Notes: generated from the sequence alone by a model not told the origin. Positions 7,675 through 16,947 are shown, counted from the first letter of the stretch. The stretch: DNA of 55,339 nt from CAYMWF01 sp964394085 [NCBI: uncultured Gemmatimonadota bacterium] (GCA_964394085.1 CAYMWF010000035.1:1-55339), one strand, 5' to 3'. Numbers and translations: made by a program.

Positions 7675-10002
7675 ATGCTTTCCGAACGGATTTTGAGAGT
7701 CGGATTCTCGCCGACGCTTCGCATAAACGCCAAGGCGAAGCGGCTTCAGGCCGAGGGCCGGGATATTATCGATTTCAGCGTCGGTCAACCCGATTTTCCC
7801 ACTCCCTATAATATCAAAGACGCCGCAAAGCAGGCGATCGACGATAATTTCACAAGATATACCCCGACGGGTGGTATTCCGGAGCTGAAAAAGGCGATAA
7901 TCAACAAATTCGAGATCGACAACGGTCTCGAATACGGAATGGATGAGGTCATCGTATCGGTAGGCGGCAAGCACTGTCTCTACAACCTGATGGCCGCCCT
8001 TCTCGACCGCGGGCAGGAAGTGATCGTGCCCGTGCCGTACTGGGTATCCTACCCGGAGATGGTGGGGCTCACCGACGGACGGTCGGTGCTGGTGCGCACA
8101 AGGGAAGAAGACGGGTTCAAGCTGACCCCCGCCGCCCTGTCCGATGCCATCAGCGCGAGCACGAAAGCGCTCATATTGAACTACCCGTCTAATCCTACCG
8201 GTTCCACCTATACCCGCGACGAGCTCGAAGCTCTCGCCGAGGTCATCCTCAAAGAAGACCTCATCGTCATCTCCGACGAGATATACGAAAAACTGGTATA
8301 CGACGGGCTCCGGTTCACGAGCATCGCCTCCCTGGGCGAGGATATCAAGAAGAAGACCGTGGTGGTGAACGGAGTATCCAAGGCATACTCGATGACCGGA
8401 TGGCGGATAGGATATACCGCCGGACCGGCCGAGATTATCGCCGGCATGGGTAAAATCCAGAGCCATTCCACGTCGAACCCGACTTCGATAGCCCAGATGG
8501 CTGCGCTGGAAGCGCTGGCGGGGCCGCAGGCCGAAATCTCCTATATGCTGGCCGAGTTCGAAAAACGGCGAAACTTCATGCTGCAGAAGCTGGAGACGAT
8601 ACCGGGGATCAGCTGCTTCCGGCCGCAGGGAGCCTTTTACCTGTTTCCGAACATGTCCCGCTATTACGATATGCAATTCCGGGGAATGCAGATCCGCAAT
8701 TCCCACGGCATGGCCTACTACCTCCTGAACGAAGCCGATACCGCCGTGGTGCCGGGCGATGCTTTCGGGGACGATCGTTTCATCCGTCTCTCTTTCGCCC
8801 TGTCCATGGAGTCGATCGAGACGGCCGTCGGCCGGATGGCCGACGCCCTCTCCAGACTGGAACCGACCAGGAAGGAAAAGAAGCGGCAGCTCCAGAATAC
8901 GGCAACGAAGGTTCGTTGTTACGCCCCGGTGGATGCAGACATCAGTACACCCGCAAGAAACGCCCTGGTAGCGGAGGTGGAAGAGTATCTCAGTCACGAC
9001 AGATATTATGAGTGGAATGCCAATATCGGCGGTCTTCTCATCCAGCTCCGCACAAATTCTCCCCACCTGAACGATTTCTGGGTCGAAAACTGGTATCCGG
9101 CCCAGCTCGAAGCCGAGGTGGAGCCGCACGGGATCATCTACGCGGTCAAGGATATTCCGGGCCGGGAGCCGCGGGGTTTCTATCACGAAGCATCGAGGAC
9201 CGCCGTGCTCGTGAATACCGCTTTTTATCCTCAGCTCAGGCGTCTTGCGATGGGGCTGGCCAACGATATCGGCGAGCGCCTTTTCGATGCCTGCGGGGTT
9301 CAGGCGGCGGCAGTGGATTACGGCGGAAAAGGGGCGATGATACTGGGACCGTCCGGTCCGGCGAGGGTCGAGCTCTTCTCGGAGCTCCTCGGTGTCAACG
9401 GGGCGAAATTATGCTCCTACGAGACGGTCCTGGTGCGAAATGTTTCGTTCGATCCTTCAGCGGAGTCGATTGAGCGGAAATTTCTCATGAAAACGGCCGT
9501 TGTCAAACGGATGCCCGAGTTCGCCAGGCTTTTCGCCCGGTGCAAGTGCGAAAATGTCGTGGAGCGCAAGGAGGTTTGCAGTAATGACCCATGTCTTGCC
9601 GAGGACGACTGTATCCTCGACAAGGGCGAGCCGTTCTGTTTCGCCGCCTCGACAGAGTCACGGGCCATGCTGGACCCCTACTGGACTGGCGGACCCGAAA
9701 AACATGTAAAGCGAACCCATCCTAAATGGTGGTTCATACTGGTTAATGATCCGCTGGCGCCCGCTTTGACCCGCATTTCCGCCGAAGAAGCCGCTGAAAC
9801 AGTCGCGCGGGGCGCCCGGGAAGGGGCGGGCGGTTCTTTTGACGCTCCGCCGTTCTTCAACAAAACACTCCTCGATACCACTGAAGAAAGAACTTCCATG
9901 CGAAGGCGTTTCTTCACGAAGCTTTTCGGACAGGGTGACGTCTATATGGTGAATTCCGCCGAAAAGAGCTTCGCCCGCCGGGCGGCGGAAACCGTCTGGT
10001 AG
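7675..10002 (+). CDS. class I/II PLP aminotransferase fused to a degenerate HPr-kinase/PEPCK-like domain
   Basis: 775 aa from the ATG at 7675; a TTG at 7666 is in frame but overlaps the flotillin stop. Residues 1-~395 are an aspartate/aromatic aminotransferase (AspB-like): FSVGQPDFPTP at the N-end, NYPSNPTGSTY, SDEIYEKLVYDG, and SKAYSMTGWRIGY, where K236 is the expected PLP lysine. A linker (~395-420) leads to a second ~350-aa domain. There GGKGAMILGPSGPARVEL (G558 region) and GAKLCSYETVLVR occupy the places where HPr kinase/PEPCK-like proteins have GPSGxGKS and a following SDD. The Lys-Ser of the P-loop is replaced by Arg-Val and the Asp pair by Tyr-Glu. Further on, CKCENVVERKEVC and MLDPYWTGGPEKHVKRTHPKWW belong to the same domain type. 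The aminotransferase part is certain; nucleotide binding by the C-part is doubtful. Confidence 0.8.
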   Translation: MLSERILRVGFSPTLRINAKAKRLQAEGRDIIDFSVGQPDFPTPYNIKDAAKQAIDDNFTRYTPTGGIPELKKAIINKFEIDNGLEYGMDEVIVSVGGKHCLYNLMAALLDRGQEVIVPVPYWVSYPEMVGLTDGRSVLVRTREEDGFKLTPAALSDAISASTKALILNYPSNPTGSTYTRDELEALAEVILKEDLIVISDEIYEKLVYDGLRFTSIASLGEDIKKKTVVVNGVSKAYSMTGWRIGYTAGPAEIIAGMGKIQSHSTSNPTSIAQMAALEALAGPQAEISYMLAEFEKRRNFMLQKLETIPGISCFRPQGAFYLFPNMSRYYDMQFRGMQIRNSHGMAYYLLNEADTAVVPGDAFGDDRFIRLSFALSMESIETAVGRMADALSRLEPTRKEKKRQLQNTATKVRCYAPVDADISTPARNALVAEVEEYLSHDRYYEWNANIGGLLIQLRTNSPHLNDFWVENWYPAQLEAEVEPHGIIYAVKDIPGREPRGFYHEASRTAVLVNTAFYPQLRRLAMGLANDIGERLFDACGVQAAAVDYGGKGAMILGPSGPARVELFSELLGVNGAKLCSYETVLVRNVSFDPSAESIERKFLMKTAVVKRMPEFARLFARCKCENVVERKEVCSNDPCLAEDDCILDKGEPFCFAASTESRAMLDPYWTGGPEKHVKRTHPKWWFILVNDPLAPALTRISAEEAAETVARGAREGAGGSFDAPPFFNKTLLDTTEERTSMRRRFFTKLFGQGDVYMVNSAEKSFARRAAETVW

Positions 10003-10052
10003 ACCCCTCGGAAGGAATGGCCCATCCGGGGTCACTGGTAAGGCGGCAGGTT

Positions 10053-10886
10053 ATGAAATCAGCAACCGGAATAAAGGTTCTTGCGATTGCATCCGCTGTC
10101 GCTTTTGCGCCGGGCAGGGCGCTGTCGGCTCCTGAACCGTCCCCCTCCTCCGCTACCGCGGTCGGTGCGGCGAACGAAACTGCGGACGTTTCGACCCTTA
10201 CAGGCAGACAGATCGTCGACAGGATGATCGACCTGGTCAACCCCGTCCGGATGAAGGGCGAGGTCGAGCAGACCATCGAGACGACATCCGGGCAGGACCG
10301 CACCTTCGTTTACGAAAACTACACCGATAACAGGGGTGAAAAAAACCTGATCAGGTATAAATCGCCGTCAAGGGTCAAGGGACAGGCGATTCTCATGCGC
10401 AACCACGCAGACGACATATGGGCCTATTTCCCCCGGACGGGGCGAACAAGGAAGCTGGCGACCCACGCCAAAAAGCAGAAGCTGATGGGCAGCGATTTCA
10501 CCTACGAAGATCTCGGCTCTGGCGAGTCGTGGCTTGACGATTATGAGATCGAAAGAAAAAAAGACGCCGATAGGGGCGGAACAGACTGTTTCTCGATATA
10601 CTTCAGGGAAAAAGAGGGAGTCGACGCCTCATATCCGAAGATGCATATGTTTGCCCGCATCGATAACTTCTACCCGGTGGAGATCCGCTATTTCGACGAA
10701 AGGGAAGTCCTGCTGAAGACACTGTATTTTCATGATATCGTGGATATTGAAGGTTTTCCGACCGCGATGAGAATGGAGATGGTCAATGCCGGGGATGGTT
10801 CGAAAACACTCCTGAAGACGCTTTCAGTGACCTACGAAACAACATTTCCCGAGGGGTTTTTCACCGCCAGACAGCTCGCACAGTGA
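10053..10886 (+). CDS. LolA-like outer-membrane lipoprotein-sorting protein
   Basis: 277 aa from the ATG at 10053; an earlier in-frame ATG at 10017 would add 12 residues before the signal peptide. The N-terminus (KVLAIASAVAFAPGRALSAP) is a cleavable signal peptide. The mature part has the LolA/LolB-type half-barrel pattern: MKGEVEQTIETTSGQDRTF, IRYKSPSRVKGQAIL, DDIWAYFPRTGRTRKLATHAK, GSDFTYEDL, then alternating strands. This is the subfamily usually found beside MMPL/RND exporters and thought to carry lipid-like cargo through the periplasm. A paralogue lies at 27449-28186 (same DDIW-Y-RTGR-RK and GSDFxYEDL motifs). The matching exporter on this strand is 6 kb downstream (16948). It ends convergently against the - strand peptidase gene. 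Confidence 0.85.
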   Translation: MKSATGIKVLAIASAVAFAPGRALSAPEPSPSSATAVGAANETADVSTLTGRQIVDRMIDLVNPVRMKGEVEQTIETTSGQDRTFVYENYTDNRGEKNLIRYKSPSRVKGQAILMRNHADDIWAYFPRTGRTRKLATHAKKQKLMGSDFTYEDLGSGESWLDDYEIERKKDADRGGTDCFSIYFREKEGVDASYPKMHMFARIDNFYPVEIRYFDEREVLLKTLYFHDIVDIEGFPTAMRMEMVNAGDGSKTLLKTLSVTYETTFPEGFFTARQLAQ

Positions 10887-10896
10887 TAAAAAGCGT

Positions 10897-10915
10897 ACTG
10901 AAGATCAGTTTTTTA
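10897..10915. terminator. short hairpin between convergent genes
   Basis: ACTGA (10897-10901), loop AGA, TCAGT (10905-10909), followed by a T-run on +. It sits between the + LolA-like stop and the - peptidase stop and overlaps the latter. The stem is only 5 bp, so it is a weak call. Confidence 0.35.
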
Positions 10916-13900
10916 AAGATTTATCTACCGTAAAAGAATCCAGAACCGTTCCGAAAATGTCTATCGCCTTGACTTCCAGGGTGTTTTGATCGGCCAGAAC
11001 AGAGAGATAATGATACGCCTTGGCCCAGGCCACGAGGTAAGGCGATCCATGGTCGCATCCGTATAGAGGCGCGCCGCCCCCCGCCGTGGTCACGTGCTGG
11101 ATTCCGTCCACTGTACAGCGCGAATAGTAGTGATTGTGCCCTGCGATAGCTACAGGCACATCAAAGGCGACGCAGAGCGGATGGATATACGCCTGGGCTT
11201 CTTCGTTATTTTCATGCCCGCCCCCGGCTGCCCAGGCCGGTTCGTGATATACAACGAGTTTCCAGGTTTTCTCCGAGTCCCTCAGGTCGTCTTTCAACCA
11301 GTCGAACTGAGGTGAATCGGGGTCGTAGGCTGTATACTGGTCTACTATGGCGATATGCATGGAACCGTAGTCGAAAGACCAGTAGAAACTATCCTCGTAA
11401 GGGTAGGGCCAGAAGATCTTGTAGTTCTCTCCGGCGCCGTCATGATTGCCCCTGCACCCGTTCATCGGCAGATTCGCCAGCATTTTCCTGGTTTCATCGG
11501 CATCTCGGTGGAAGTACTCGTTATCCCACGCATTGGTTGAATCGTCCGATGTCCAGTCGCCTGTATGGATTGCAATCGTAGGGATGTGCGGCGTGGCCTG
11601 GTAGTCGGTTATCATCCTCTCGCAGACCATGTTGTGCATTTCCGGAAATGTGCGGGTGTCGCCGTAGAAAAAGATACGTCCGGTCTTTCCGGAATTATGC
11701 GGCGCAGCTCTGAAAGACCCGCGGTATTCATCCGGACCGTTGATAACCCGGTAAAAATAAAATGCACCGGGAGTCAAACCGTGTATCACGCGTCCGTGAA
11801 GATGATTGGAGCTCTGCTCCACCGTTTGGACCCATCCTTCCGAATAGGTAGTGTCGCGTCCCCAGTTGAGCGCGCAGATCCGGGTTTCATCGAGCTGCCA
11901 CGCTACCGCCATCTTGGTGTTGTCTCCCGGGTAGAAACTGTAAGGCCCCTTCCTCAGTACAGTACGATCTACGACTTCCACTGTTTCTTCGACGGGGATG
12001 AGGTCGCAGCCCGATACTGTAATGAAAAGAGTTCCCGCGGATGGATTGATTGAAAAAGTGCGAGAGCCTAACGAATCCGTGAGCCCTGCCTGGTATATTC
12101 CATCTTCCGGCTTCCTGATGCATACGAGCGCGTTTTCTCCCGCCTTTACGTCGCGGAATACCCTGACGGTAAAATCCTGTTCGCCGCTGTTTATGGTCGG
12201 CATGAATCCGAGTAAGGGTTCGCAGGGGTCCTGCAACCAGAGGGGCACCTCCGGCTCCCCGAGCAGGTTCAGCCCGGTCCACAGGAAACCGTAGAAAGAA
12301 TCGGAAGGATAATAGCTGTTTTTCGAGTCGGCGAAAGCCTGACCGATGTTGGCGAATCCGTTTGTAAATACCGATTCGATAAATCTTCTGTCGTATAAAA
12401 ATGAATAAGTATCGGTGGAGCCGGGTGTATACCAGCCCATGTTCGAGTTACCGATATAAGTCAGGCCTCCTCCGTCAGGCGCAATGAGATATTCCTCTGC
12501 AATGCAGTCGTCTATATGGTATCCGCACGAAAAGGAACCCACGGAATAGAAATTTCCGAGCAGAGACCCGTTGGAGAGAGACGAAATATCATTCATCGAC
12601 AGGTGCAGACCGTGGTTTTTCTTTCCCGTTCCGAGGAACTCTGAGCCGGCCATGTCGGCGTGATTCACGAGATTCGGTCCGGCTTCGAGCCACGAGAGGG
12701 TCGCTTCGCGGTGGTCGCCCCCGTCGCTGTCGTATACGTATGCAACCCTGAAATACCAGGGGAAATAGTTCTCCCTGAAATCGGTCATCATCCCTTCGGC
12801 CTGGGTCCACTCGTCTATATCGAACCCCAGCAGAAGCGCGGAGGCTCCGCTTCCGTCCGGGGGATTTTTTTCATACGTCAGCACCCTTGAAACAAATTCA
12901 GCGACATCCTGCTGGCTTTCCACGGGCGCTCTGCCGAGAAACAATTCGTTCTTGTAATCGTCGTTCAGGTCGGCGTAAAAGACATCTGAAGCGATATTCT
13001 TGCCGAATTGCCTTACCATATGATGGGGAATGAGCGATGTGTCACCCCCGAGAAGCACCCATATCACACCCCAATGCTCGTGGACATGCCGCAGGAAGGC
13101 ACGGATTTTCTCTTTCAGGTTCTCTCCGGTGAAGTTCGAATTGATCCATTCGGTTGTGATGACGGTATCGGGAACGCCTTTCACATTGTGCCAGGCCACC
13201 AGTTCGCTCCAGGAGCCTGAAAGCTGCTCCGGTGTTATTATGACATGTTCGAACATGCCGACGGGAACCGGGTTTCCGGTTTCGTGCTTTTCAAAATCGG
13301 GAAAAGCTAGATCCCGGGGATTGATCACCATCCGGGCAAGCATCCCCCTGTAGAGCTCCTTACCCCGTTCAGTCAGATTGCAGGGTGTCGCCCGCCGGAT
13401 CCGCGAATCGGTCCAGGTGACGGTGAACCTGACTTCCTCGACTACCGTGATTTGACCGGAAGCCGGATCGAACCTGAAAGGATTCAGACGAAAACTTACG
13501 AAATTCTGACCGACGAGGTTCCAGTTCGATACGAAATCGAGAAGCGGTTCCGGAGGTGGTTCCACGGTTGTTGAGGCCAGGGTGTGGCAGGGGTTCCCGA
13601 AGGATGGATCGAGCTGTCGGGAAAGCATCGGGTCGTCTACCCCGATCGGCTGGGGATAAGGGGATGAGCGCACCTGGAATTTTCCGGAAAGAGGGTAAGA
13701 ATCGATTTCGGTTACCGAAACTCCGGAATATCGGGCGCCCGGGGGTAAAGCCACATGGATTTCGGTGCAGGGGAGTTCGGGGAGCCCCGGAGAGGACGAA
13801 ACCGCCCACCCGTGCAGGCGGAAGATATCGGCGCCGTTTTCCCTGGATATCGTCAGCTTGTCGACGGGTATCGAGAAGGAGCCGCAGTATTCACCTGCTG

Positions 13901-13994
13901 AAACCGTAACGGCGAACAGGAGGCTGAGAATAATCATTTTCGCAGCAGCGGATCCGATATCGTACATAATTTTACTAAAATCTATGTGTAGCAT
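10905..13994 (-). CDS. secreted C25 (gingipain-type) peptidase joined to a calcineurin-like phosphatase
   Basis: 1029 aa; a start at residue 10 (13967) is also possible. The signal peptide is KMIILSLLFAVTVSAGEYC. Residues ~40-220 match the pro/N-terminal beta region of C25 proteins (LPGLPELP-like, GFRLNPFRF). Residues ~240-590 form the peptidase: VIITPEQLSGSWSELVAWH, WVLLGGDTSLIPHH, GPNLVNHADMAGS with H445 as the likely catalytic His, and VGSFSCGYHIDD with C490 as the likely nucleophile, then GGGLTYIGNSNMGW. A short beta-domain (~605-680) follows, then a purple-acid-phosphatase-like FN3 domain (~690-765). The end is a metallophosphatase with GDTR (D779), HTGDW, GNHD (H851), YHEP and GHNHYY, i.e. 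all five metal-binding blocks. The chain stops right after the phosphatase with no visible type IX sorting domain. The two catalytic domains in one exported chain are unusual. Confidence 0.85.
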   Translation of the reverse strand: MLHIDFSKIMYDIGSAAAKMIILSLLFAVTVSAGEYCGSFSIPVDKLTISRENGADIFRLHGWAVSSSPGLPELPCTEIHVALPPGARYSGVSVTEIDSYPLSGKFQVRSSPYPQPIGVDDPMLSRQLDPSFGNPCHTLASTTVEPPPEPLLDFVSNWNLVGQNFVSFRLNPFRFDPASGQITVVEEVRFTVTWTDSRIRRATPCNLTERGKELYRGMLARMVINPRDLAFPDFEKHETGNPVPVGMFEHVIITPEQLSGSWSELVAWHNVKGVPDTVITTEWINSNFTGENLKEKIRAFLRHVHEHWGVIWVLLGGDTSLIPHHMVRQFGKNIASDVFYADLNDDYKNELFLGRAPVESQQDVAEFVSRVLTYEKNPPDGSGASALLLGFDIDEWTQAEGMMTDFRENYFPWYFRVAYVYDSDGGDHREATLSWLEAGPNLVNHADMAGSEFLGTGKKNHGLHLSMNDISSLSNGSLLGNFYSVGSFSCGYHIDDCIAEEYLIAPDGGGLTYIGNSNMGWYTPGSTDTYSFLYDRRFIESVFTNGFANIGQAFADSKNSYYPSDSFYGFLWTGLNLLGEPEVPLWLQDPCEPLLGFMPTINSGEQDFTVRVFRDVKAGENALVCIRKPEDGIYQAGLTDSLGSRTFSINPSAGTLFITVSGCDLIPVEETVEVVDRTVLRKGPYSFYPGDNTKMAVAWQLDETRICALNWGRDTTYSEGWVQTVEQSSNHLHGRVIHGLTPGAFYFYRVINGPDEYRGSFRAAPHNSGKTGRIFFYGDTRTFPEMHNMVCERMITDYQATPHIPTIAIHTGDWTSDDSTNAWDNEYFHRDADETRKMLANLPMNGCRGNHDGAGENYKIFWPYPYEDSFYWSFDYGSMHIAIVDQYTAYDPDSPQFDWLKDDLRDSEKTWKLVVYHEPAWAAGGGHENNEEAQAYIHPLCVAFDVPVAIAGHNHYYSRCTVDGIQHVTTAGGGAPLYGCDHGSPYLVAWAKAYHYLSVLADQNTLEVKAIDIFGTVLDSFTVDKSLKN

Positions 13995-14404
13995 ATTTCG
14001 TTTGGTTCAAATTTTATCTTGAAAGTCCTGCAACAGACCGCCGGAGCGGCAATCAACCTTGAGGTTGCCCACCCGGCAGGAAACACAGCATGGAAAAACG
14101 CCGCTGTTAAAGGTGACGACTTTAAAGCTGCGAAGGCATTTCGTCAATTTCAATCGCCGCTATGAAAGCTGTCACAGATCAGCCATCAGGATATTATAAT
14201 TCGAATTTCTACCCGCTGCAATAGTGTTTGATGAACTTTGCTCGCAGCCTGCCGGTAAATGTGCTAATTTCATACCAGTGACTTTGTTAGACTTTCGGTG
14301 CAATCCGGTCGTCCCGAAAACCGTGCGGGAGCGTTTTAACCGCCCGACTCCCGCTGAACAGGTCGTTACGACCAAAAAATCCGTGAATCCAGGGAGGTTT
14401 CAAA
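13995..14404. other. 410-base intergenic region between divergent genes
   Basis: Separates the - strand peptidase and the + strand reductase, so it must carry both promoters. It is AT-rich near the peptidase start and around 14190-14260. I found no clear paired -35/-10 boxes, no gene and no strong hairpin. The reductase ribosome-binding site GGGAGG lies just before 14400. Confidence 0.4.
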
Positions 14405-15433
14405 ATGAAAGCACTCTATTTCGATACTTTCGGAGAGCTTGAAAACTTGCGTTACGGCGATGTTCCGGATCCGGTTCCCGGTCCCGGGGAGGTGCTGGTC
14501 CGCGTCGGTGCATGCGCCCTCAATTATCTCGACATCTGGGTAAGGCGCGGCTGGCCGGGACTCGACCTGGAGATGCCCCACTGGTGCGGCGCGGACGTAG
14601 CCGGAGAGATCGTCGACCTCGGCGACGGCGTTTCGGGCTGGGAGGTCGGCCGGCGGGTGATAGTTGATCCCGGCGTGAGCACCGCGGTGGATGAATTTAC
14701 GCGTCGCGGCGAAGACTCCCTCAGTCCCGGATACCATATTCTCGGCGAGCAGCGCCGTGGAGGAGCGGCCGAATATATCGCCGCTCCCGCTGCCAATCTT
14801 CGCGTCATGCCCGACAACCTTTCATTCTCCGATGCAGCGGCTCCTCTCCTCGTCACGCTGACGGCATGGCGGATGATGATTCTTCGCGGGGGCCTGAAAG
14901 CCGGTGAAACCGTCCTCGTGGTCGGGGCCGGCGGCGGCGTGAACAGCATGGCGATCCAGCTGGCCCGATTCGCCGGGGCGACCGTTTTCGCCGTGGCCGG
15001 GAACGAGCGCAAAGCGGCGCTCGCCAGGGAGCTCGGGGCGGATGTGGCTATCGACCGCTCGAAGGTCGATTGGGGCAGGGAGATATTCAAGCTCACCGAC
15101 AGGCGGGGTGTCGACATGGTTGTCGACAACGTGGGGAGCGCAACTATCAACTCCTCGATCCGGGCAACGGCCAGGGGAGGCAGGATAGTGATTGTAGGCA
15201 ATACAAGCGGACCGCGCGCGGAGATCGATCTCCGCATGATTTTCGGCAAGCAGATAAGCCTGATCGGCAGCACCATGGGTTCGCACCACGATTTTCGACT
15301 TGTTACCGACCTCATCTGGGAGGGCAATCTCAAGCCGGTCATCGACCGGGTTCTCCCTCTCGAGAGAGGAAAAGAAGCTTACGAGCTCATGGAGAGCGGG
15401 GAGCTTCTTGGAAAACTTGTGCTGGAACCCTGA
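14405..15433 (+). CDS. MDR-family NAD(P)H:quinone reductase / alcohol dehydrogenase-like protein
   Basis: 342 aa with a clear Shine-Dalgarno. The N-terminal GroES-like catalytic domain (residues ~1-130) has GPGEVLVRVGACALNYLDIW, WCGADVAGEIVDLGDGV and GGAAEYIAAPAANL. The Rossmann NAD(P)-binding domain (residues ~140-280) has VLVVGAGGGVNSMAIQLA. The quinone-oxidoreductase pattern (NYLDIW, no GHE catalytic-zinc motif) argues for a zinc-independent reductase of the QOR/crotonyl-CoA-reductase-like branch rather than a classical alcohol dehydrogenase, though databases often name such proteins zinc-binding dehydrogenase. Cytoplasmic. It is followed after 71 bases by a secreted glycosidase, with no obvious functional link. 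Confidence 0.85.
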   Translation: MKALYFDTFGELENLRYGDVPDPVPGPGEVLVRVGACALNYLDIWVRRGWPGLDLEMPHWCGADVAGEIVDLGDGVSGWEVGRRVIVDPGVSTAVDEFTRRGEDSLSPGYHILGEQRRGGAAEYIAAPAANLRVMPDNLSFSDAAAPLLVTLTAWRMMILRGGLKAGETVLVVGAGGGVNSMAIQLARFAGATVFAVAGNERKAALARELGADVAIDRSKVDWGREIFKLTDRRGVDMVVDNVGSATINSSIRATARGGRIVIVGNTSGPRAEIDLRMIFGKQISLIGSTMGSHHDFRLVTDLIWEGNLKPVIDRVLPLERGKEAYELMESGELLGKLVLEP

Positions 15434-15504
15434 AAACGGACCAGCTGAAAAGGTTATGATTCCCGGAAAGCGATGTTAAGCGATACATAGACCTGGAGAA
15501 CATC

Positions 15505-16902
15505 ATGATAATGCAGAATCGAACCCTCTTCCTCACAGTGTTCTTTCTTTCGATTATTGCCGTGCTTCATGCGATCCCCGTTCAGGTTTCCGCTTCGAAC
15601 GCCTGGATCAGGGATGCGGAGAACAGGGCGGTCATACTTCACGGCGCCAATATAGCCAGCGCGGCCAAGAGCGCCCCCCTGTTCACCTCGTGGCACACGT
15701 ACGCCGATTACGAGCGCATGAAAACCGACTGGGGCTTCAACACGGTGCGGTTCCTCATCTTCTGGGCGGCGGTGGAACCTGAAAAAGGGGTTTACGACGA
15801 GGAATATCTCGACCTGGTCCAGGAGCGTCTCGACTGGGCTGAATCGATAGGCTTGCACGTGATCCTCGATATGCACCAGGACATTTACGGTTACAAGTTC
15901 GGCGGTGACGGGGCGGCGGACTGGGCCGTCTGGGATGACGGCAGGTACTTCGGCGGAGGTCTCGATCCCTGGTGGCTCAACAACCTCTGGCCGGCGGTGA
16001 GACGCGCTTTCGCGAACCTCTGGACGAAAGAAGAACCGCAGTTCTACTTCCAGGGCGCCTGGGCTCATGTGGCCGGGAGGTTCGCGGACCATCCCGCGGT
16101 GCTCGGGTTCGAAATCATCAACGAGCCGTTCTGCGGCGACATACTTCCATGGACATTCGAGCTGACGGTCCTGCCCAGGTTTTATGAAGGTGTTATCGAC
16201 GCGATGAGAGCGGCGGCTCCCGAAAAATTAGTTTTTTACGAACCTCACATCACGGCGACACCCGGATTCCGTTCCATCATGCCTCCCATCGACAGGGAAG
16301 GCCTCGTATACTTCCCCCATTGCTACAATCCGCTCATCGAGCAGTCCTACATCCCCTATCCCGACCTCGGGATCCAGGTCAACCTGTATATGAACAGGCG
16401 CGACGGCGATGCCTGCAGGGCCGGAGTCCCCTGGATGGTCGGGGAATTCGGTGTATCGGGAAGCCTGCCCGGTTTCGACGCCTATCTCAACGACATATGC
16501 GACGGCCTCGACGAGAAGCTGGCAGGCTGGACGTACTGGTCGTACGATAGAAGCTCCAATGACGGCTGGGGTCTCGTCGACGATGAAGGAAACGAGACGG
16601 TGCACCTTCAGTACCTGGTACGCCCATATGCCCAGAAGATTGCGGGAGATCCGTTGAAAATGCGGTTCTTCCGCGAGGCCGGGGTGTTCATACTCGCCTT
16701 CGCGCCCGACCAGGCGATAACGGCTCCCACCGAAATCTACACGGGGGGCGAGAGGATCTACAGCACCGGTTTCGACGTGAAATGCTCTGCAGAGCCCTCA
16801 TCCTGGCATTGGGAATATGATGAAACTTGTGATATCCTGAGAGTCTGGATCGACGAGCCGGGAGACACCCACTGGATCAAGATCGACCCTGCCTCGGAGT
16901 AA
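15505..16902 (+). CDS. secreted glycoside hydrolase family 5, endoglycoceramidase-like
   Basis: 465 aa, start at 15505 preceded by GGAG at 15495-15498. The signal peptide is residues ~5-30 (FLTVFFLSIIAVLHAIPVQVSAS). The TIM-barrel (residues ~35-370) carries GFNTVRFLIFWAAVEPEKG, HVILDMHQDIYGYKFGGDG, FEIINEPF with E207 as acid/base, HCYNP, and MVGEFGVSG with E314 as nucleophile. The DMHQD-Y block, the long insertion after it and the small C-terminal beta-domain (~390-465) are characteristic of endoglycoceramidase/endoglycosylceramidase-like GH5 proteins rather than cellulases. The likely reaction is hydrolysis of a beta-glycosidic link in a glycolipid or glycan outside the cell; the substrate is inference. 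It lies 45 bases upstream of the lipid-exporter-like gene. Confidence 0.85.
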   Translation: MIMQNRTLFLTVFFLSIIAVLHAIPVQVSASNAWIRDAENRAVILHGANIASAAKSAPLFTSWHTYADYERMKTDWGFNTVRFLIFWAAVEPEKGVYDEEYLDLVQERLDWAESIGLHVILDMHQDIYGYKFGGDGAADWAVWDDGRYFGGGLDPWWLNNLWPAVRRAFANLWTKEEPQFYFQGAWAHVAGRFADHPAVLGFEIINEPFCGDILPWTFELTVLPRFYEGVIDAMRAAAPEKLVFYEPHITATPGFRSIMPPIDREGLVYFPHCYNPLIEQSYIPYPDLGIQVNLYMNRRDGDACRAGVPWMVGEFGVSGSLPGFDAYLNDICDGLDEKLAGWTYWSYDRSSNDGWGLVDDEGNETVHLQYLVRPYAQKIAGDPLKMRFFREAGVFILAFAPDQAITAPTEIYTGGERIYSTGFDVKCSAEPSSWHWEYDETCDILRVWIDEPGDTHWIKIDPASE

Positions 16903-16947
16903 AACCCTCACTGTCCCGGCGGTTTTTTCACCACGAAAGAGGTTGAA

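Noticed and set aside
7357-9186. 609-codon open frame on - strand
   Set aside because: Antisense to the flotillin and aminotransferase genes; sequence is His/Arg/Gly-rich without domain motifs, and arises from codon bias of the true genes.
10905-13994. Type IX secretion sorting domain at the end of the C25 protein
   Set aside because: The chain ends within ~30 residues after the phosphatase GHNH block, leaving no room for the ~70-80-residue beta-domain.
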